This document shows positions 9,392 to 18,263 of a stretch of DNA of 64,000 nt, piece by piece. Position numbers and translations under genes: made by a program. The stretch comes from Pseudaminobacter salicylatoxidans (GTDB taxonomy: Bacteria; Pseudomonadota; Alphaproteobacteria; Rhizobiales; Rhizobiaceae): contig NZ_QGGG01000007.1 in NCBI RefSeq assembly GCF_003148475.1, forward strand, positions 1 through 64,000, read 5' to 3'. The notes below the pieces were generated by a model. The model searched no databases, was not told where the DNA came from, and saw only the letters and a list, made by a program, of their open reading frames with translations. Within the stretch, counting starts at the first letter, position 1; every line of letters begins with the position of its first letter.

Positions 9392-9805
9392 TCAGGCCGC
9401 AATTGGCGGCGCCCGTGCGCGCTGCGCGCGCGCCGGGGTTTCCTCCAGGCTTTCAAGAAGGGTCTCGCAAAGGCAGGGTTGCCTGGCTGCCGCCACGCTC
9501 CATGGCGAGGGCGGCAGAACAGCAGGAGCGCCATCGCCGCCGGGAAGAAGGGATTTGAGCGCAAGCCCACGCCAGTCGGCAATCAGGAAAAGCCGCTGCT
9601 GGCTGGTGACATTGGTTCTGTCGCCCGCCGGGTCGCCGGCGCGCTGCCCGGCCATGCCGGACTGGTCGGCCAGCAATCGCAGTGAGCGGTTGGGCGAAAC
9701 CGCGCCAAGCGCACCATGCGCGGCCGCCAGCGCCACCACGAGCCAAAGCAGAACGACGGATACAAATCCGCGCTCTCTCGGTCTGTCTGGCCTGACGAAC
9801 ATCAT
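9392..9805 (-). CDS. hypothetical protein with N-terminal hydrophobic segment
   Basis: A 137-residue frame upstream of secDF on the same strand. After a short basic N-terminus (RPDRPRERG) comes one hydrophobic segment (FVSVVLLWLVVALAAAHGAL, residues 14-33) that could be a signal or anchor, then a polar, Pro/Ala-rich tail ending RARAPPIAA. The layout and the 'RAPP' ending recall DUF2946-type small membrane proteins, but the usual internal cysteine pair is not evident apart from PCLCETLL. The ribosome-binding site at the ATG is weak. Function unknown; it may be spurious because GC-rich frames are open on both strands here. Confidence 0.42.
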   Translation of the reverse strand: MMFVRPDRPRERGFVSVVLLWLVVALAAAHGALGAVSPNRSLRLLADQSGMAGQRAGDPAGDRTNVTSQQRLFLIADWRGLALKSLLPGGDGAPAVLPPSPWSVAAARQPCLCETLLESLEETPARAQRARAPPIAA

Positions 9806-9954
9806 CGTTACGGCTTGGTTCCACTTGCTCTGGCGCTATCGGCCCGACTGTAACATGCGGCCGGGGATGCTCCTATACCATTACGGCAGGATGCAGAACC
9901 CAAAAATTCCGTGATCTTGCCGCAGCCGGACTGCTTGTCGCCTGCTGGCCGGTC

Positions 9955-11142
9955 TCAAAGCCGCTTCGCAACCGTATGGAAGAAGGCCAGATTCTGCTTG
10001 TCCATGTCATCGTCCACCGGCAGCGGCTGCGACGACATCCTGACCAGGACGACTTCGTTGGCCGGATCGACATAGAGCCATTGGCCGTGGATGCCGATGC
10101 CGCAGAAGGGTTTTCCCTCGAAGCCGGTCTGATACCATTTGTTGCGATAACTGCCGTTCGGCATCAGGAAGGCGAAGTCGCCCTTTTCCCATGCCTTGCG
10201 GTCGCCCCCGGTGGCAGTGTCCCGGACCCAGCTTTCGGGCAGGATGCGCCGGCCTTCGAACACGCCGCCGCAGCGCATCATCTCGCCGACACGGGCAAGA
10301 TCGCGTGCCGCGACCGATATGCCGCCGGCGGCGCGCGCGGTGCCTTCGCCATCGACGGTGATGCGGCCGCCGCGCCTGGCGCCAAGCGGCTTCCACAGCC
10401 GCTCGGCCATGGCTTCCGTATAGCGCTGGCCCGCGGCGCGTTCGACGATGGCGCCGAGCAGGTCGGAATTGGGCGAACGGTAGCGGAAGACCTCGCCATG
10501 TTCGCCGGCACCCTTTGCGATCGACACGATAAAGGCGAGCAGCTTTTCGCTGTCGGGGCCATTGGTGTTGGGGTTCCACAAGGTTGCGCGGCGATAGCGG
10601 GCGAAGGCGCTCTCGGGGTCGAGATAGAGCTCCTCGAAATCGATGGTGGTGGTCATGTCCAACACATGCTGGACCGTGGCGTCGGCAAAGGCCGAGCCGG
10701 CAGCTTCGGGGATGTATTGCGTGACAGGCGCGGTCGGATCGAGCAGACCGTCGGCCTGCAGCGAGCCCGCGAGGATCGCGGTCAACGACTTCGAGATCGA
10801 AAAGATGATGTGGCGTCCGCCCGGCGTCATGTGAGGGGCATTGTATTCGCCCACGACCTTGCCGCCCTTCATGGCGAGGAAGGTATCGGCGTCGGAGCGA
10901 TGCAGGAAAGCCGCCACGGTTTCGCTGCCGTTGCCGACATCGACGGTCTCGGCAAGCAGGCTGCTCAGATCGCCCGCGGGTTCTTCGGGAATTTCGGCGG
11001 GAGCGGCGATTTCGGCGCTCGGCACCAGTTCGCCCACATTCTGGAACGCCCAGCGGTTGTATGGAGCGGTTCGCCAGTTCTCCAGCGTGACGTCGGAGCG
11101 GGCGAAACCATAGCGATGCGCGAAAGCATTGGGGGCGGTCAT
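9955..11142 (-). CDS. serine hydrolase, class-C beta-lactamase / NylB-like fold
   Basis: A cytoplasmic-looking (no signal peptide) 395-residue penicillin-recognising-fold hydrolase. The SxxK nucleophile motif is FSISKS (Ser115, Lys118), and the Tyr motif is YRSPN (Tyr221-Asn225). A GIHGQW segment near the C-terminus occupies the usual third-motif position. The overall layout resembles 6-aminohexanoate-dimer hydrolase (NylB) and family VIII esterases more than true AmpC: the length is right and export is absent. Likely substrates are small amides or esters; no resistance role should be assumed. I use the ATG at 11142 in place of a TTG three codons earlier. It follows the potD terminator and is probably monocistronic. 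Confidence 0.85.
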   Translation of the reverse strand: MTAPNAFAHRYGFARSDVTLENWRTAPYNRWAFQNVGELVPSAEIAAPAEIPEEPAGDLSSLLAETVDVGNGSETVAAFLHRSDADTFLAMKGGKVVGEYNAPHMTPGGRHIIFSISKSLTAILAGSLQADGLLDPTAPVTQYIPEAAGSAFADATVQHVLDMTTTIDFEELYLDPESAFARYRRATLWNPNTNGPDSEKLLAFIVSIAKGAGEHGEVFRYRSPNSDLLGAIVERAAGQRYTEAMAERLWKPLGARRGGRITVDGEGTARAAGGISVAARDLARVGEMMRCGGVFEGRRILPESWVRDTATGGDRKAWEKGDFAFLMPNGSYRNKWYQTGFEGKPFCGIGIHGQWLYVDPANEVVLVRMSSQPLPVDDDMDKQNLAFFHTVAKRL

Positions 11143-11190
11143 GACATGCAATTCCGGATTCTGAAGGGACGGGCGGCCGATTGCGTGGGG

Positions 11191-11220
11191 AAAACGGCCC
11201 GGCGCCAGGCGCCGGGCCGT
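11191..11220 (-). terminator. terminator of the potABCD operon
   Basis: ACGGCCCGGCGCC pairs with GGCGCCGGGCCGT around one base (11194-11220). On the minus strand it is followed by TTTTCCCC. It begins seven bases after the potD stop codon and closes the polyamine transport operon. Confidence 0.8.
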
Positions 11221-11226
11221 CTGACG

Positions 11227-12261
11227 TTACTTCTGAAGCTCGGTCCAGATTCTGGTGTAGAGGTCATGCACTTCCGGCGAGCAGCTTTCGAGGAACTCGC
11301 CGGCGCTCTGATACTCTTCCGGCACGTTGAGTTCGGGCGCGCCCTTCATGTCATCGGCCAGGAATTCCTCCGAACCCTTGATGCCATTGGCATATTTCGC
11401 GAAGTTGGAAATGAGGGCCGCGTTTTCCGGAGCCATGATGAAGTTCATGAACAGGCGGGCATTCTCGGGGTTCTTGGCGTCCTTCAGCAGCGCGATGCTG
11501 TCCATGAAGTAGGGGAAGCCCTCCTTCGGATAGCCGAAGCGGACATCCGGGTTCTTTTCGCGCGAACGGATGGCGGCGCCGTTCCAGTAATAGGCAGCGC
11601 CATAGTCGCGGCTGGCGAATTTTTCGATGGTTCCGTAGTCCATGGCAATCCATTTCGGCTTTGCCTCGACCAGCTTGTCGCGCACCTTCTTCAGCAATTC
11701 ACGATCGTCCGTGCACCATTTGCCGCCCAGATAGCGGATGGTGGCATAGAGAACGTCGTTCATCTCCGGGGCTACGTTGATCTTGCCGGCCAGCTCTTCC
11801 GGCGGATCGAGGAAGATCGCGGAGGTGTTGATGTCGCCCTTGTAGAGCGAGGTGTCGACGAAGATGCCGGTCAGGCCCCACTGCCACGGCACGGTGTAGT
11901 GCCGGCCCGGATCCCAGGGAACGTTCACCCACCTTTCGTCGACATTCTTGAAGTTCTCCATCTGATCGGGCCGGGCTTCCTCGATCAGCCCTTCCTTGGC
12001 CCAGATCTGAACATAGTTCGCCGACGGCACGACCAGATCGAAGCCGTGGCCGCCCGCGCGCACCTTGGCGAGCGCGGTATCGTTGGAATCATAATCGGTG
12101 ACGGTCACCTTGACCTTGTAGGTATCCTCGAACTTCTTGATCAGCTCGGGGCTGGTGTAGTTGCCCCAGTTGTAGATGTTGAGTTCGCCATCGGCCCATG
12201 CCGCGCCGGCGGAGGTTGCGACGGCCAGTGCTGTGGTCAGCGCTGCCAGTTTCCATTTCAT
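11227..12261 (-). CDS. potD: spermidine/putrescine-binding periplasmic protein
   Basis: Periplasmic receptor of a polyamine ABC importer. A cleavable signal peptide (MKWKLAALTTALAVATSAGAA, cut near AWA-DGE) is followed by LNIYNWGNYTSPELIKKFE, the classic PotD/PotF opening, and an acidic pocket-type sequence (TDYDSNDTALAKV, DLVVPSANYV). The product has 344 residues, normal for the family. It is the last gene of potA-potB-potC-potD, 37 bases after potC, and is followed by a strong terminator. The deacetylase and aldehyde dehydrogenase on the other side of the operon support a polyamine or acetylpolyamine substrate, but PotD-like receptors can also bind other cations. Confidence 0.92.
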   Translation of the reverse strand: MKWKLAALTTALAVATSAGAAWADGELNIYNWGNYTSPELIKKFEDTYKVKVTVTDYDSNDTALAKVRAGGHGFDLVVPSANYVQIWAKEGLIEEARPDQMENFKNVDERWVNVPWDPGRHYTVPWQWGLTGIFVDTSLYKGDINTSAIFLDPPEELAGKINVAPEMNDVLYATIRYLGGKWCTDDRELLKKVRDKLVEAKPKWIAMDYGTIEKFASRDYGAAYYWNGAAIRSREKNPDVRFGYPKEGFPYFMDSIALLKDAKNPENARLFMNFIMAPENAALISNFAKYANGIKGSEEFLADDMKGAPELNVPEEYQSAGEFLESCSPEVHDLYTRIWTELQK

Positions 12262-12298
12262 CGGTGATCTCCCATTTGTTTGTGTTGAGTTGTCGTTG

Positions 12299-13099
12299 TC
12301 ATGCCTTCTTCCGGTTGAGGAAGAAAAATGCCGTCACGATGGCCACCGAAAGCGCAAGGAACACCGTGGCGATGGCGTTGATCTCGGGCGTGACGATGCG
12401 GCGGAGCTGGCCGAGCATGTAGGTGGGCAGCGTGTCCTGCCCGCCCGATTTGACGAATTCGGTGATGACCACATCGTCCAGCGAAATGACGAAGGCGAGC
12501 ATGAACCCCGCGACGATGCCGGGGCGCAGGATCGGCAGCGTGATGCGCCGAAAGGTCATCCACGGCGTGGCGTAGAGGTCGGCGGCCGCGCGCTCCAGCG
12601 TCAGGTCCATGCCCTCCAGCCGTGCGCGGATGGGCAGATAGGCGAAGGGAATGCAGAAGGCCGTGTGCGCGGCGATGAGATAGCCAAGCCCGGAATAGCC
12701 GGTCCACACCTTGATGCGCGAGAACACGATGAGCAGGGCGACCGCCGTGACGATCTCGGGCACCATAAGCGGCTGGTTGATGAAGGCATACTTGAAGGTC
12801 AGGCCGCGATAGGGCCGCGTGCGCGTGGTGGCGAGGGCAGCCATGGTGGCGACCGTGGTGGAAATCGTGGCGGCGAAGACGGCGATGATGAGCGAGCGCA
12901 GCGCCGCCTGCTGCACGACGTCGTTGTTGGCCGCCGAGACGAACCAGCGCAGCGAAAACCCTTCCCAGACGGCAATCGAATTGCCGGCGTTGAACGCATA
13001 GGCAACCAGCGTGACGATGGGCAGGTAGAGCAGGAAAAAGGTGATCATCGCGATGGTCGCGAAGCCGGGCTGCGCGCGGATATCGAAGCGTCTAGCCAT
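12299..13099 (-). CDS. potC: polyamine ABC transporter permease PotC
   Basis: Inner-membrane permease with about six helices and the BPD_transp_1 EAA loop (ERAAADLYATPWMTFRRIT-type sequence), in the position expected for PotC. The 266-residue form starts at the ATG at 13099, which overlaps the end of potB by eight bases (ATGGCTAG-type junction), indicating translational coupling. A longer frame exists upstream, but it would run deep into potB. Works with PotB as the heterodimeric channel. Confidence 0.92.
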   Translation of the reverse strand: MARRFDIRAQPGFATIAMITFFLLYLPIVTLVAYAFNAGNSIAVWEGFSLRWFVSAANNDVVQQAALRSLIIAVFAATISTTVATMAALATTRTRPYRGLTFKYAFINQPLMVPEIVTAVALLIVFSRIKVWTGYSGLGYLIAAHTAFCIPFAYLPIRARLEGMDLTLERAAADLYATPWMTFRRITLPILRPGIVAGFMLAFVISLDDVVITEFVKSGGQDTLPTYMLGQLRRIVTPEINAIATVFLALSVAIVTAFFFLNRKKA

Positions 13100-14018
13100 T
13101 GTTGTCCGTCCCCGCGCGTGCGGCACCGCGCACATAGATGAGCAACGCCGTCATGACCACGACCATGAGGGTGATGGAGATCGCGGCGCCAAGCGGCCAG
13201 TTTCTTCCCTGTCCGAACTGCAGTTCTATCAGGTTGCCGAGCATCATGTTCTTGCCGCCGCCCAGCACGCGCGGCGTCACATAGGCGCCGAGCGAGGGGA
13301 TGAACACGAGGATGGAGCCGGCGATGATGCCTGGCTTGACCAGCGGGATGATGAGGCGCCGCAGAACCTGGAATCTTCCCGCATAGAGGTCGTAGCCGGC
13401 CTCCACGAGCCGGAAGTCCAGCTTTTCCATGGCCGCATAGAGCGGCAGCACCATCAGGGGCAGGTAGACATAGACCATGCCGAACATGATGGCGGTGTCC
13501 GTATAAAGGATCTGGATCGGGCTCTTGATCACCCCCAGCATCATCAGCGCGGTGTTGAGGATGCCTTCGTTGCGGATCACCTCCTGCATCGCAAAGGTGC
13601 GGATCAGCAGGTTCGTCCAGAACGGGATCGTCACCAGGAACAGCCAGACCTCACGCCTGTTCTGCGGCCGCGTGGCGATGAAATAGGCGGTGGGGAAGCC
13701 GAGCACCAGCGTGACGAACGTGGTCATCAGGGAAAGGCGCACGGAGCGCCAGAATATCGTCAGATGCGCATCGGCCAGCGAAACCGTGTCGTCGAATATG
13801 TCCCGCTGCAGGAAGACGGAGAACCACCCGTCCAGCGAGAACTGGCCGAACTTCACGTCGCCATAGTCGCCCTTGGCCATGAAGGAATAGGCCAGCATGA
13901 TGAATAGCGGCCCGATGGCCGCCAGGAAGATGATGACCAGCGCCGGGGCCGAAAGCAGCCAGCGGTTCCTGATGTCCTCGCGTTCGGCGATGCGTGCGGA
14001 TTCCTGTGCGCTCGCCAT
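13092..14018 (-). CDS. potB: polyamine ABC transporter permease PotB
   Basis: Inner-membrane permease of 308 residues, first of the two channel subunits. The cytoplasmic EAA-loop region reads LVEAGYDLYAGRFQVLRRLI and precedes the last two helices, as in PotB/PotH. The N-terminus is a polar tail of about 25 residues before helix 1 (LVIIFLAAIGPLFIMLAYSF). It starts four bases after potA ends and overlaps potC. Confidence 0.92.
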   Translation of the reverse strand: MASAQESARIAEREDIRNRWLLSAPALVIIFLAAIGPLFIMLAYSFMAKGDYGDVKFGQFSLDGWFSVFLQRDIFDDTVSLADAHLTIFWRSVRLSLMTTFVTLVLGFPTAYFIATRPQNRREVWLFLVTIPFWTNLLIRTFAMQEVIRNEGILNTALMMLGVIKSPIQILYTDTAIMFGMVYVYLPLMVLPLYAAMEKLDFRLVEAGYDLYAGRFQVLRRLIIPLVKPGIIAGSILVFIPSLGAYVTPRVLGGGKNMMLGNLIELQFGQGRNWPLGAAISITLMVVVMTALLIYVRGAARAGTDNNG

Positions 14019-14022
14019 GGCA

Positions 14023-15132
14023 TCAATCCTTCAGGATCTGCGCAACGTCCCGGCCGAACTCGATGCCGACGCGCTCGGCAGCCGCGAAGCTCGTCTGGCT
14101 GTTGCCGTTACGGCTGTTCTGCTGGCGCACGATGAAGGGCGTGCCGTCGTCCAGCCGCACATGGAAATGCGTATCCGTGCCCAGATAGACGACATTCTCG
14201 ATATGGCCGACATGCGCCGACGTGCCGTTGGGGGCTGCCACGCGCGCATGTTCCGGTCTTATAACGATGGTGACTTTACCCTCCGGCATGACGCTTGCGG
14301 GGAACGTCGCCGGAATTTCGACGCCGGAGGAGAGCCGCACTGTGGCGCGGCCATCGCCGGTCGCGGACACCACGTCCGCGTCGAGGAAATTGGTCTCGCC
14401 GATGAAGTCGGCAACGAAACGTTCCGCTGGACGGTCGTAGATATCCCATGGCGAACCGACCTGAAGAATCCGGCCCGAGGACATCACCGCGATGCGGTCC
14501 GACATTGTCAGGGCCTCTTCCTGATCGTGGGTGACGAAGATGAAGGTAATGCCCGTCTGGTTCTGCAGGCGCTTCAGCTCGATCTGCATCTCCTTGCGCA
14601 GCTTGTAGTCGAGGGCCGAAAGCGGCTCGTCGAGCAGCAGCACCTTGGGTTGCGGGGCCAGCGCGCGGGCCAGCGCCACGCGCTGCTGCTGGCCGCCCGA
14701 AATCTGGCTGGTGCGGCGGTCTTTCAGCGCTTCCATGCGCACAAGCCGCAACATCTCGGCCACGCGCCCGTCAATCTCCGCTCTGGGCTTGCCAAGCATT
14801 TCCAGGCCGAAGGCGATGTTCTGCGCCACCGTCATGTGCGGGAACAGCGCATAGGACTGGAACACCGTGTTGACCGGCCGCTTGAACGGCGGCAGCGGCG
14901 CGATGTCCTGCCCATAAAGCAGGATCTCGCCGTCGGTGGGATAGTCGAAGCCGGCAATCAGCCTGAGCAGGGTGGTCTTGCCGCAGCCGGATGGGCCCAG
15001 AAGGGTGAAGAACTCGTTTTCGCGGATCGAGACGGAGACGTTGTCGAGCGCCGCGACCTGGGCTTCTCCCGTCCCGAAAATCTTGCTTGCGCCGCGAACC
15101 TCAATCGCATTCTTATCCGCCATTTCCGGCAC
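14023..15132 (-). CDS. potA: polyamine ABC transporter ATPase PotA
   Basis: ATP-binding subunit of 369 residues. Walker A is [12 protein letters not shown], the signature is [15 protein letters not shown], and Walker B is [12 protein letters not shown] followed by the H-loop [10 protein letters not shown]-terminal TOBE regulatory domain (about 285-360) is present, as in PotA/MalK-type ATPases. I use the GTG at 15132, where GAGGGGG lies four bases upstream; the ATG at 15123 is the alternative. First gene of potABCD, divergent from the deacetylase gene across a 271-base spacer that carries a GntR-like palindrome. Confidence 0.93.
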   Translation of the reverse strand: MPEMADKNAIEVRGASKIFGTGEAQVAALDNVSVSIRENEFFTLLGPSGCGKTTLLRLIAGFDYPTDGEILLYGQDIAPLPPFKRPVNTVFQSYALFPHMTVAQNIAFGLEMLGKPRAEIDGRVAEMLRLVRMEALKDRRTSQISGGQQQRVALARALAPQPKVLLLDEPLSALDYKLRKEMQIELKRLQNQTGITFIFVTHDQEEALTMSDRIAVMSSGRILQVGSPWDIYDRPAERFVADFIGETNFLDADVVSATGDGRATVRLSSGVEIPATFPASVMPEGKVTIVIRPEHARVAAPNGTSAHVGHIENVVYLGTDTHFHVRLDDGTPFIVRQQNSRNGNSQTSFAAAERVGIEFGRDVAQILKD

Positions 15133-15299
15133 ACATCCCCCTCAAGGCGTCCCGCTCTGGCGGCGGCACATTGTTCTTGTGCAATTGTCAGCACATGCCG
15201 CCTGGATTGGCAACTGCCGACTTAACAGGGGTTGAAGTCTTCCCCCGCCGTCGTGCGGCTCCTTCGTGTCATCCGTCAGTTGGTGCGGCCAGGGCAATA

Positions 15300-15327
15300 A
15301 TACCAGTGGTGCCACCACGCCTGGTAT
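15300..15327. promoter_or_regulatory. nested palindrome in the pot/deacetylase divergent promoter
   Basis: An outer inverted repeat ATACCAG (15300-15306) / CTGGTAT (15321-15327) encloses an inner one, GTGGT-GCC-ACCAC (15306-15318). The inner core TGGT-N3-ACCA resembles FadR/GntR-family operators. It lies between the divergent potA and deacetylase genes, so a polyamine-responsive regulator could act on both. No regulator gene is adjacent. Confidence 0.45.
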
Positions 15328-15403
15328 AGGCAGGCTCTTGTGGACCAATGGGGCCTGCGGCTAGGGTCACGTCCGAACCACTACGACCTCAGGGGGATCG
15401 TGA

Positions 15404-16435
15404 ATGAAGACAGTTTTTTCTCCACTCCACGCCGGCCATGGCGGCCAGATGGAACTGGTCGCGGGGGAGATCGTACCGGGCTTCGAAAAGCCTTCCCGTG
15501 CCGAATTCATCAGGGCTAGGGTCGAGAGTGAGAAGCTTGGGCCTATACTGGCGCCGAAGGAGCATGCGCTGGATGCCGCCAAGCGGGTGCATCGCGCGGA
15601 CTATATCGATTTCCTGCCCACCGTCTGGCCGCTCTGGCAGGAGGCCGGCTATCCCGGCTCGGCCATGCCCTTCACCTGGCCTACACGCGGCCTGCGCGCC
15701 GATGTACGACCAACCCGAATCGATGCGCTGATGGGATATTATTCCTTCGATGCCGGCGCGACCTTCGTAAAAGGCACATGGGACGCGATCAAATCGTCCT
15801 ATGATGTCGGCCTCACCGCCGCCGAGATCGTGAAGGCTGGCGAACGCACCGCATTCGCGCTCTGCCGCCCGCCCGGCCACCATGCTGGCGCCGCCTTCAT
15901 GGGAGGCTATTGTTTCATCAACAATGCCGCCGTCGTGGCGCAGTGGTATCGTGATCAGGGTGCTGCCCGTGTGGCGATCCTTGATGTGGACTATCACCAT
16001 GGCAACGGCACGCAAGAAATCTTCTACGAGCGCGACGACGTGCTGGTCCTGAACCTGCATGGCGACCCCAACACCGAATACCCGTTCTTCCTCGGCCATG
16101 CCGACGAGCGCGGTGTCGGCAGGGGCGAAGGCTTCAACCACAATTATCCGATGCCGGCCGGCACGCCGTGGACGAAGTGGAGCGAAGCGCTCGAAGATGC
16201 CTGCAACAAGCTCACCGCATACGGCCCCGATGTCGTGGTCGTGTCGCTTGGGGTCGATACGTTCGAAAAGGATCCGATCAGCCAGTTCAAGCTGAAGAGC
16301 GAGGACTATCCCAGGATCGGCGAGCGCATCGCCAGGCTCGGCCTGCCGACGCTGTTCGTCATGGAAGGCGGCTATGCGGTCGAGGAAATCGGCGTTAATG
16401 CGGTTGGCGTGCTGACGGGCTTCGAAGGCGCCTGA
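15404..16435 (+). CDS. acetylpolyamine amidohydrolase (HDAC superfamily)
   Basis: Zn-dependent deacetylase of 343 residues, the length of the Mycoplana ramosa acetylpolyamine amidohydrolase (341). Visible active-site elements are the His pair in RPPGHHAGAAFMGGYCF (His159, His160), the Zn ligands in LDVDYHHGNGTQ (Asp196, His198), a third Asp in SLGVDTFEKD, and the transition-state Tyr in GGYAVEEIG. It removes acetyl groups from acetylputrescine, acetylcadaverine or acetylspermidine in the cytoplasm. Divergent from potABCD and 56 bases upstream of an aldehyde dehydrogenase: import, deacetylate, oxidise. Start: ATG at 15404 with AGGGGG upstream. Confidence 0.92.
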   Translation: MKTVFSPLHAGHGGQMELVAGEIVPGFEKPSRAEFIRARVESEKLGPILAPKEHALDAAKRVHRADYIDFLPTVWPLWQEAGYPGSAMPFTWPTRGLRADVRPTRIDALMGYYSFDAGATFVKGTWDAIKSSYDVGLTAAEIVKAGERTAFALCRPPGHHAGAAFMGGYCFINNAAVVAQWYRDQGAARVAILDVDYHHGNGTQEIFYERDDVLVLNLHGDPNTEYPFFLGHADERGVGRGEGFNHNYPMPAGTPWTKWSEALEDACNKLTAYGPDVVVVSLGVDTFEKDPISQFKLKSEDYPRIGERIARLGLPTLFVMEGGYAVEEIGVNAVGVLTGFEGA

Positions 16436-16491
16436 CGCCAAAACGGGGCACCTGCTGGCACCCCTTCACATACCCAGATCGGAACAACGAT

Positions 16492-17919
16492 ATGAGCAAT
16501 CATCTCAATTTCTACATCGACGGCAAGTGGGTCGCGCCGGTGAAGCCGGCCACGCTCGACGTCATCGACCCTTCCACCGAGGAGGCCTACGCCACGATTT
16601 CCGTCGGCTCCGGGGCCGATGTGGACAAGGCGGTCGCTGCCGCGCGCGCGGCCTTTACCAGCTTCTCGCAGACGACGCGGGAAGAGCGGCTGGCGCTGCT
16701 CAACAAGGTGCTGGAAATCTACAACCGGCGCTACGAGGACGTTGCGCAGGCGATCTCGCAGGAGATGGGCGCGCCGATTACCTGGGCGCGCGAAGCGCAG
16801 GCCGCGGCGGGCCAGGGGCATCTGGCGTCGACCATCAAGGCGCTGGAAGAGTATGAATTCAGCCATCAGCGCGGCGGCACCATGGTGGTGAAGGAGCCGA
16901 TCGGCGTCTGCGCGCTGATCACGCCGTGGAACTGGCCGCTCAACCAGATCGTCTGCAAGGTGGCGCCGGCCATCGCGGCGGGCTGCACCGTGGTGCTCAA
17001 GCCTTCCGAGATCGCGCCGATCAGCGGCATCGTCTTTGCCGAGATCATGGATGAGGCGGGCGTGCCGAAGGGTGTGTTCAATCTCGTCAACGGCAATGGC
17101 CCGGATGTGGGCCAGGTGATGGCCGAGCACCCGGATGTCGACATGGTGTCCTTCACCGGCTCGACCCGCGCAGGCATTCTGGTTGCCAAGGCGGCGGCCG
17201 ATACCGTCAAGCGCGTGGCGCAGGAACTGGGTGGCAAGAGCGCCAACATCATCCTGCCGGATGCTGATTTCGAGCACGCCGTGCGCGAGGGCGTCAACGC
17301 CTGTTTCGGCAATACCGGCCAGTCCTGCGATGCGCCGACGCGCATGCTGGTGCCGGCCTCGCGCCATGACGAAGCTCTGGAAGTGGCCAAGGCTGCGGCC
17401 GAAGCCCACAAGACCGGCGATCCACGCTCGACCGAAACCCAACTCGGCCCGGTCGTCAGCCAGATGCAGTATGACAAGATCCAGAAGCTGATCGAAACCG
17501 GCATTTCGGAAGGCGCCAAACTGGTGACGGGTGGCACCGGCCGGCCGGAGGGACTGAACCGCGGCTACTATATCCGCCCCACCGTGTTCGGCCATGTCAC
17601 CCCCGACATGACGATTGCGCGCGAGGAAATCTTCGGACCGGTGCTGTCGGTGATTTCGTATCAGGATGAGGACGATGCGGTGCGCATCGCCAACGACACG
17701 GTCTATGGCCTTGCCGCTTATATCCAGTCGCAAAACATCGAGAATGCACGGCGTGTGGCTTCGAAGATGCGTGCGGGTTCGGTCTATCTGAACTATCCCG
17801 ACTGGGATACGCATGCACCGTTTGGCGGCTACAAGCAGTCCGGCAACGGCCGCGAATATGCCGACTGGGGCATCCACGATTTCCTCGAAATCAAGGGCAT
17901 CGTGGGCTACGCCGGCTAG
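16492..17919 (+). CDS. aldehyde dehydrogenase family protein, polyamine-linked
   Basis: NAD(P)+-dependent aldehyde oxidation enzyme, 475 residues. Catalytic landmarks are TPWNWPL (Asn147), FTGSTRAG, QELGGKSANI (general base Glu245) and the nucleophile in NTGQSCDAPTRM (Cys279). The Ser before and Asp after the cysteine follow the GQSCDAPTRM pattern rather than the GQ-[VR]-C pattern of betaine-aldehyde enzymes. Its place behind the acetylpolyamine deacetylase suggests an aminobutyraldehyde-type substrate. That is inference, because no polyamine aminotransferase or oxidase is adjacent. Start: ATG at 16492. Confidence 0.88.
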   Translation: MSNHLNFYIDGKWVAPVKPATLDVIDPSTEEAYATISVGSGADVDKAVAAARAAFTSFSQTTREERLALLNKVLEIYNRRYEDVAQAISQEMGAPITWAREAQAAAGQGHLASTIKALEEYEFSHQRGGTMVVKEPIGVCALITPWNWPLNQIVCKVAPAIAAGCTVVLKPSEIAPISGIVFAEIMDEAGVPKGVFNLVNGNGPDVGQVMAEHPDVDMVSFTGSTRAGILVAKAAADTVKRVAQELGGKSANIILPDADFEHAVREGVNACFGNTGQSCDAPTRMLVPASRHDEALEVAKAAAEAHKTGDPRSTETQLGPVVSQMQYDKIQKLIETGISEGAKLVTGGTGRPEGLNRGYYIRPTVFGHVTPDMTIAREEIFGPVLSVISYQDEDDAVRIANDTVYGLAAYIQSQNIENARRVASKMRAGSVYLNYPDWDTHAPFGGYKQSGNGREYADWGIHDFLEIKGIVGYAG

Positions 17920-17933
17920 GATTTCCATCGGAG

Positions 17934-17952
17934 GGGCAGGCTTGTCCTGCCC
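17934..17952 (+). terminator. weak stem-loop after the aldehyde dehydrogenase
   Basis: GGGCAGG (17934-17940) pairs with CCTGCCC (17946-17952) around five bases, 15 bases after the stop codon. There is no T-tail, so terminator activity is uncertain. Confidence 0.35.
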
Positions 17953-18076
17953 TGACGAGGGCGTGGCCAAAGTCTGTCCGGAACTTCACGGCGTGAAGCG
18001 GACGCTATCCTTCAAAAGCGGAAATCTGGACCACGCCTGGCTTTGCCAGCCGCCGAGTGTGCCTTGCGGATCGCCC

Positions 18077-18204
18077 AAAAGAAAAAACACCCGCCGAGGG
18101 AGGAGGTCCGGCGGGTGTTTCTAAGGGTGGTCGACAATCGGGAGGAGGTGAAAGTCGACCGCATCCGGCTGGGCCCGGGAGGAGGTAGGCCGTTGCCGAA
18201 ATCA
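18077..18204 (-). ncRNA. NfeR1 / alpha-r14-type trans-acting sRNA
   Basis: Read on the minus strand, three copies of CCTCCTCCC lie at 18185-18177, 18148-18140 and 18106-18098, each exposed in the loop of a hairpin. The middle stem is GGTCGAC/GTCGACC (18129-18135 with 18154-18160). The last is the terminator stem AAACACCCGCCG/CGGCGGGTGTTT (18085-18096 with 18109-18120), followed by TTTTTTCTTTT. The 5' loop is closed by GGCC/GGCC. Three identical anti-Shine-Dalgarno loops ending in an intrinsic terminator are the defining layout of the alphaproteobacterial alpha-r14 sRNAs (NfeR1 of Sinorhizobium), which repress translation of many transporter mRNAs. The 5' end is estimated from a possible -10 (TTTAGA, 18215-18210) and the usual length of about 125 nt. 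Confidence 0.82.
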
Positions 18205-18263
18205 CATGATCTAAATGCACCTGTTCGACGGCCGATACAACTGTCAATGCTGCATGGCTGCCT

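Noticed and set aside
9976-12267. 763-codon plus-strand open frame opposite the serine hydrolase and potD
   Set aside because: Spans two real minus-strand genes and their terminator; no coherent motifs.
18097-18185. GGGAGGAGG triplets read as plus-strand ribosome-binding sites of small genes
   Set aside because: No start codon with a meaningful frame follows any of them; on the minus strand they are the anti-SD loops of a structured sRNA.
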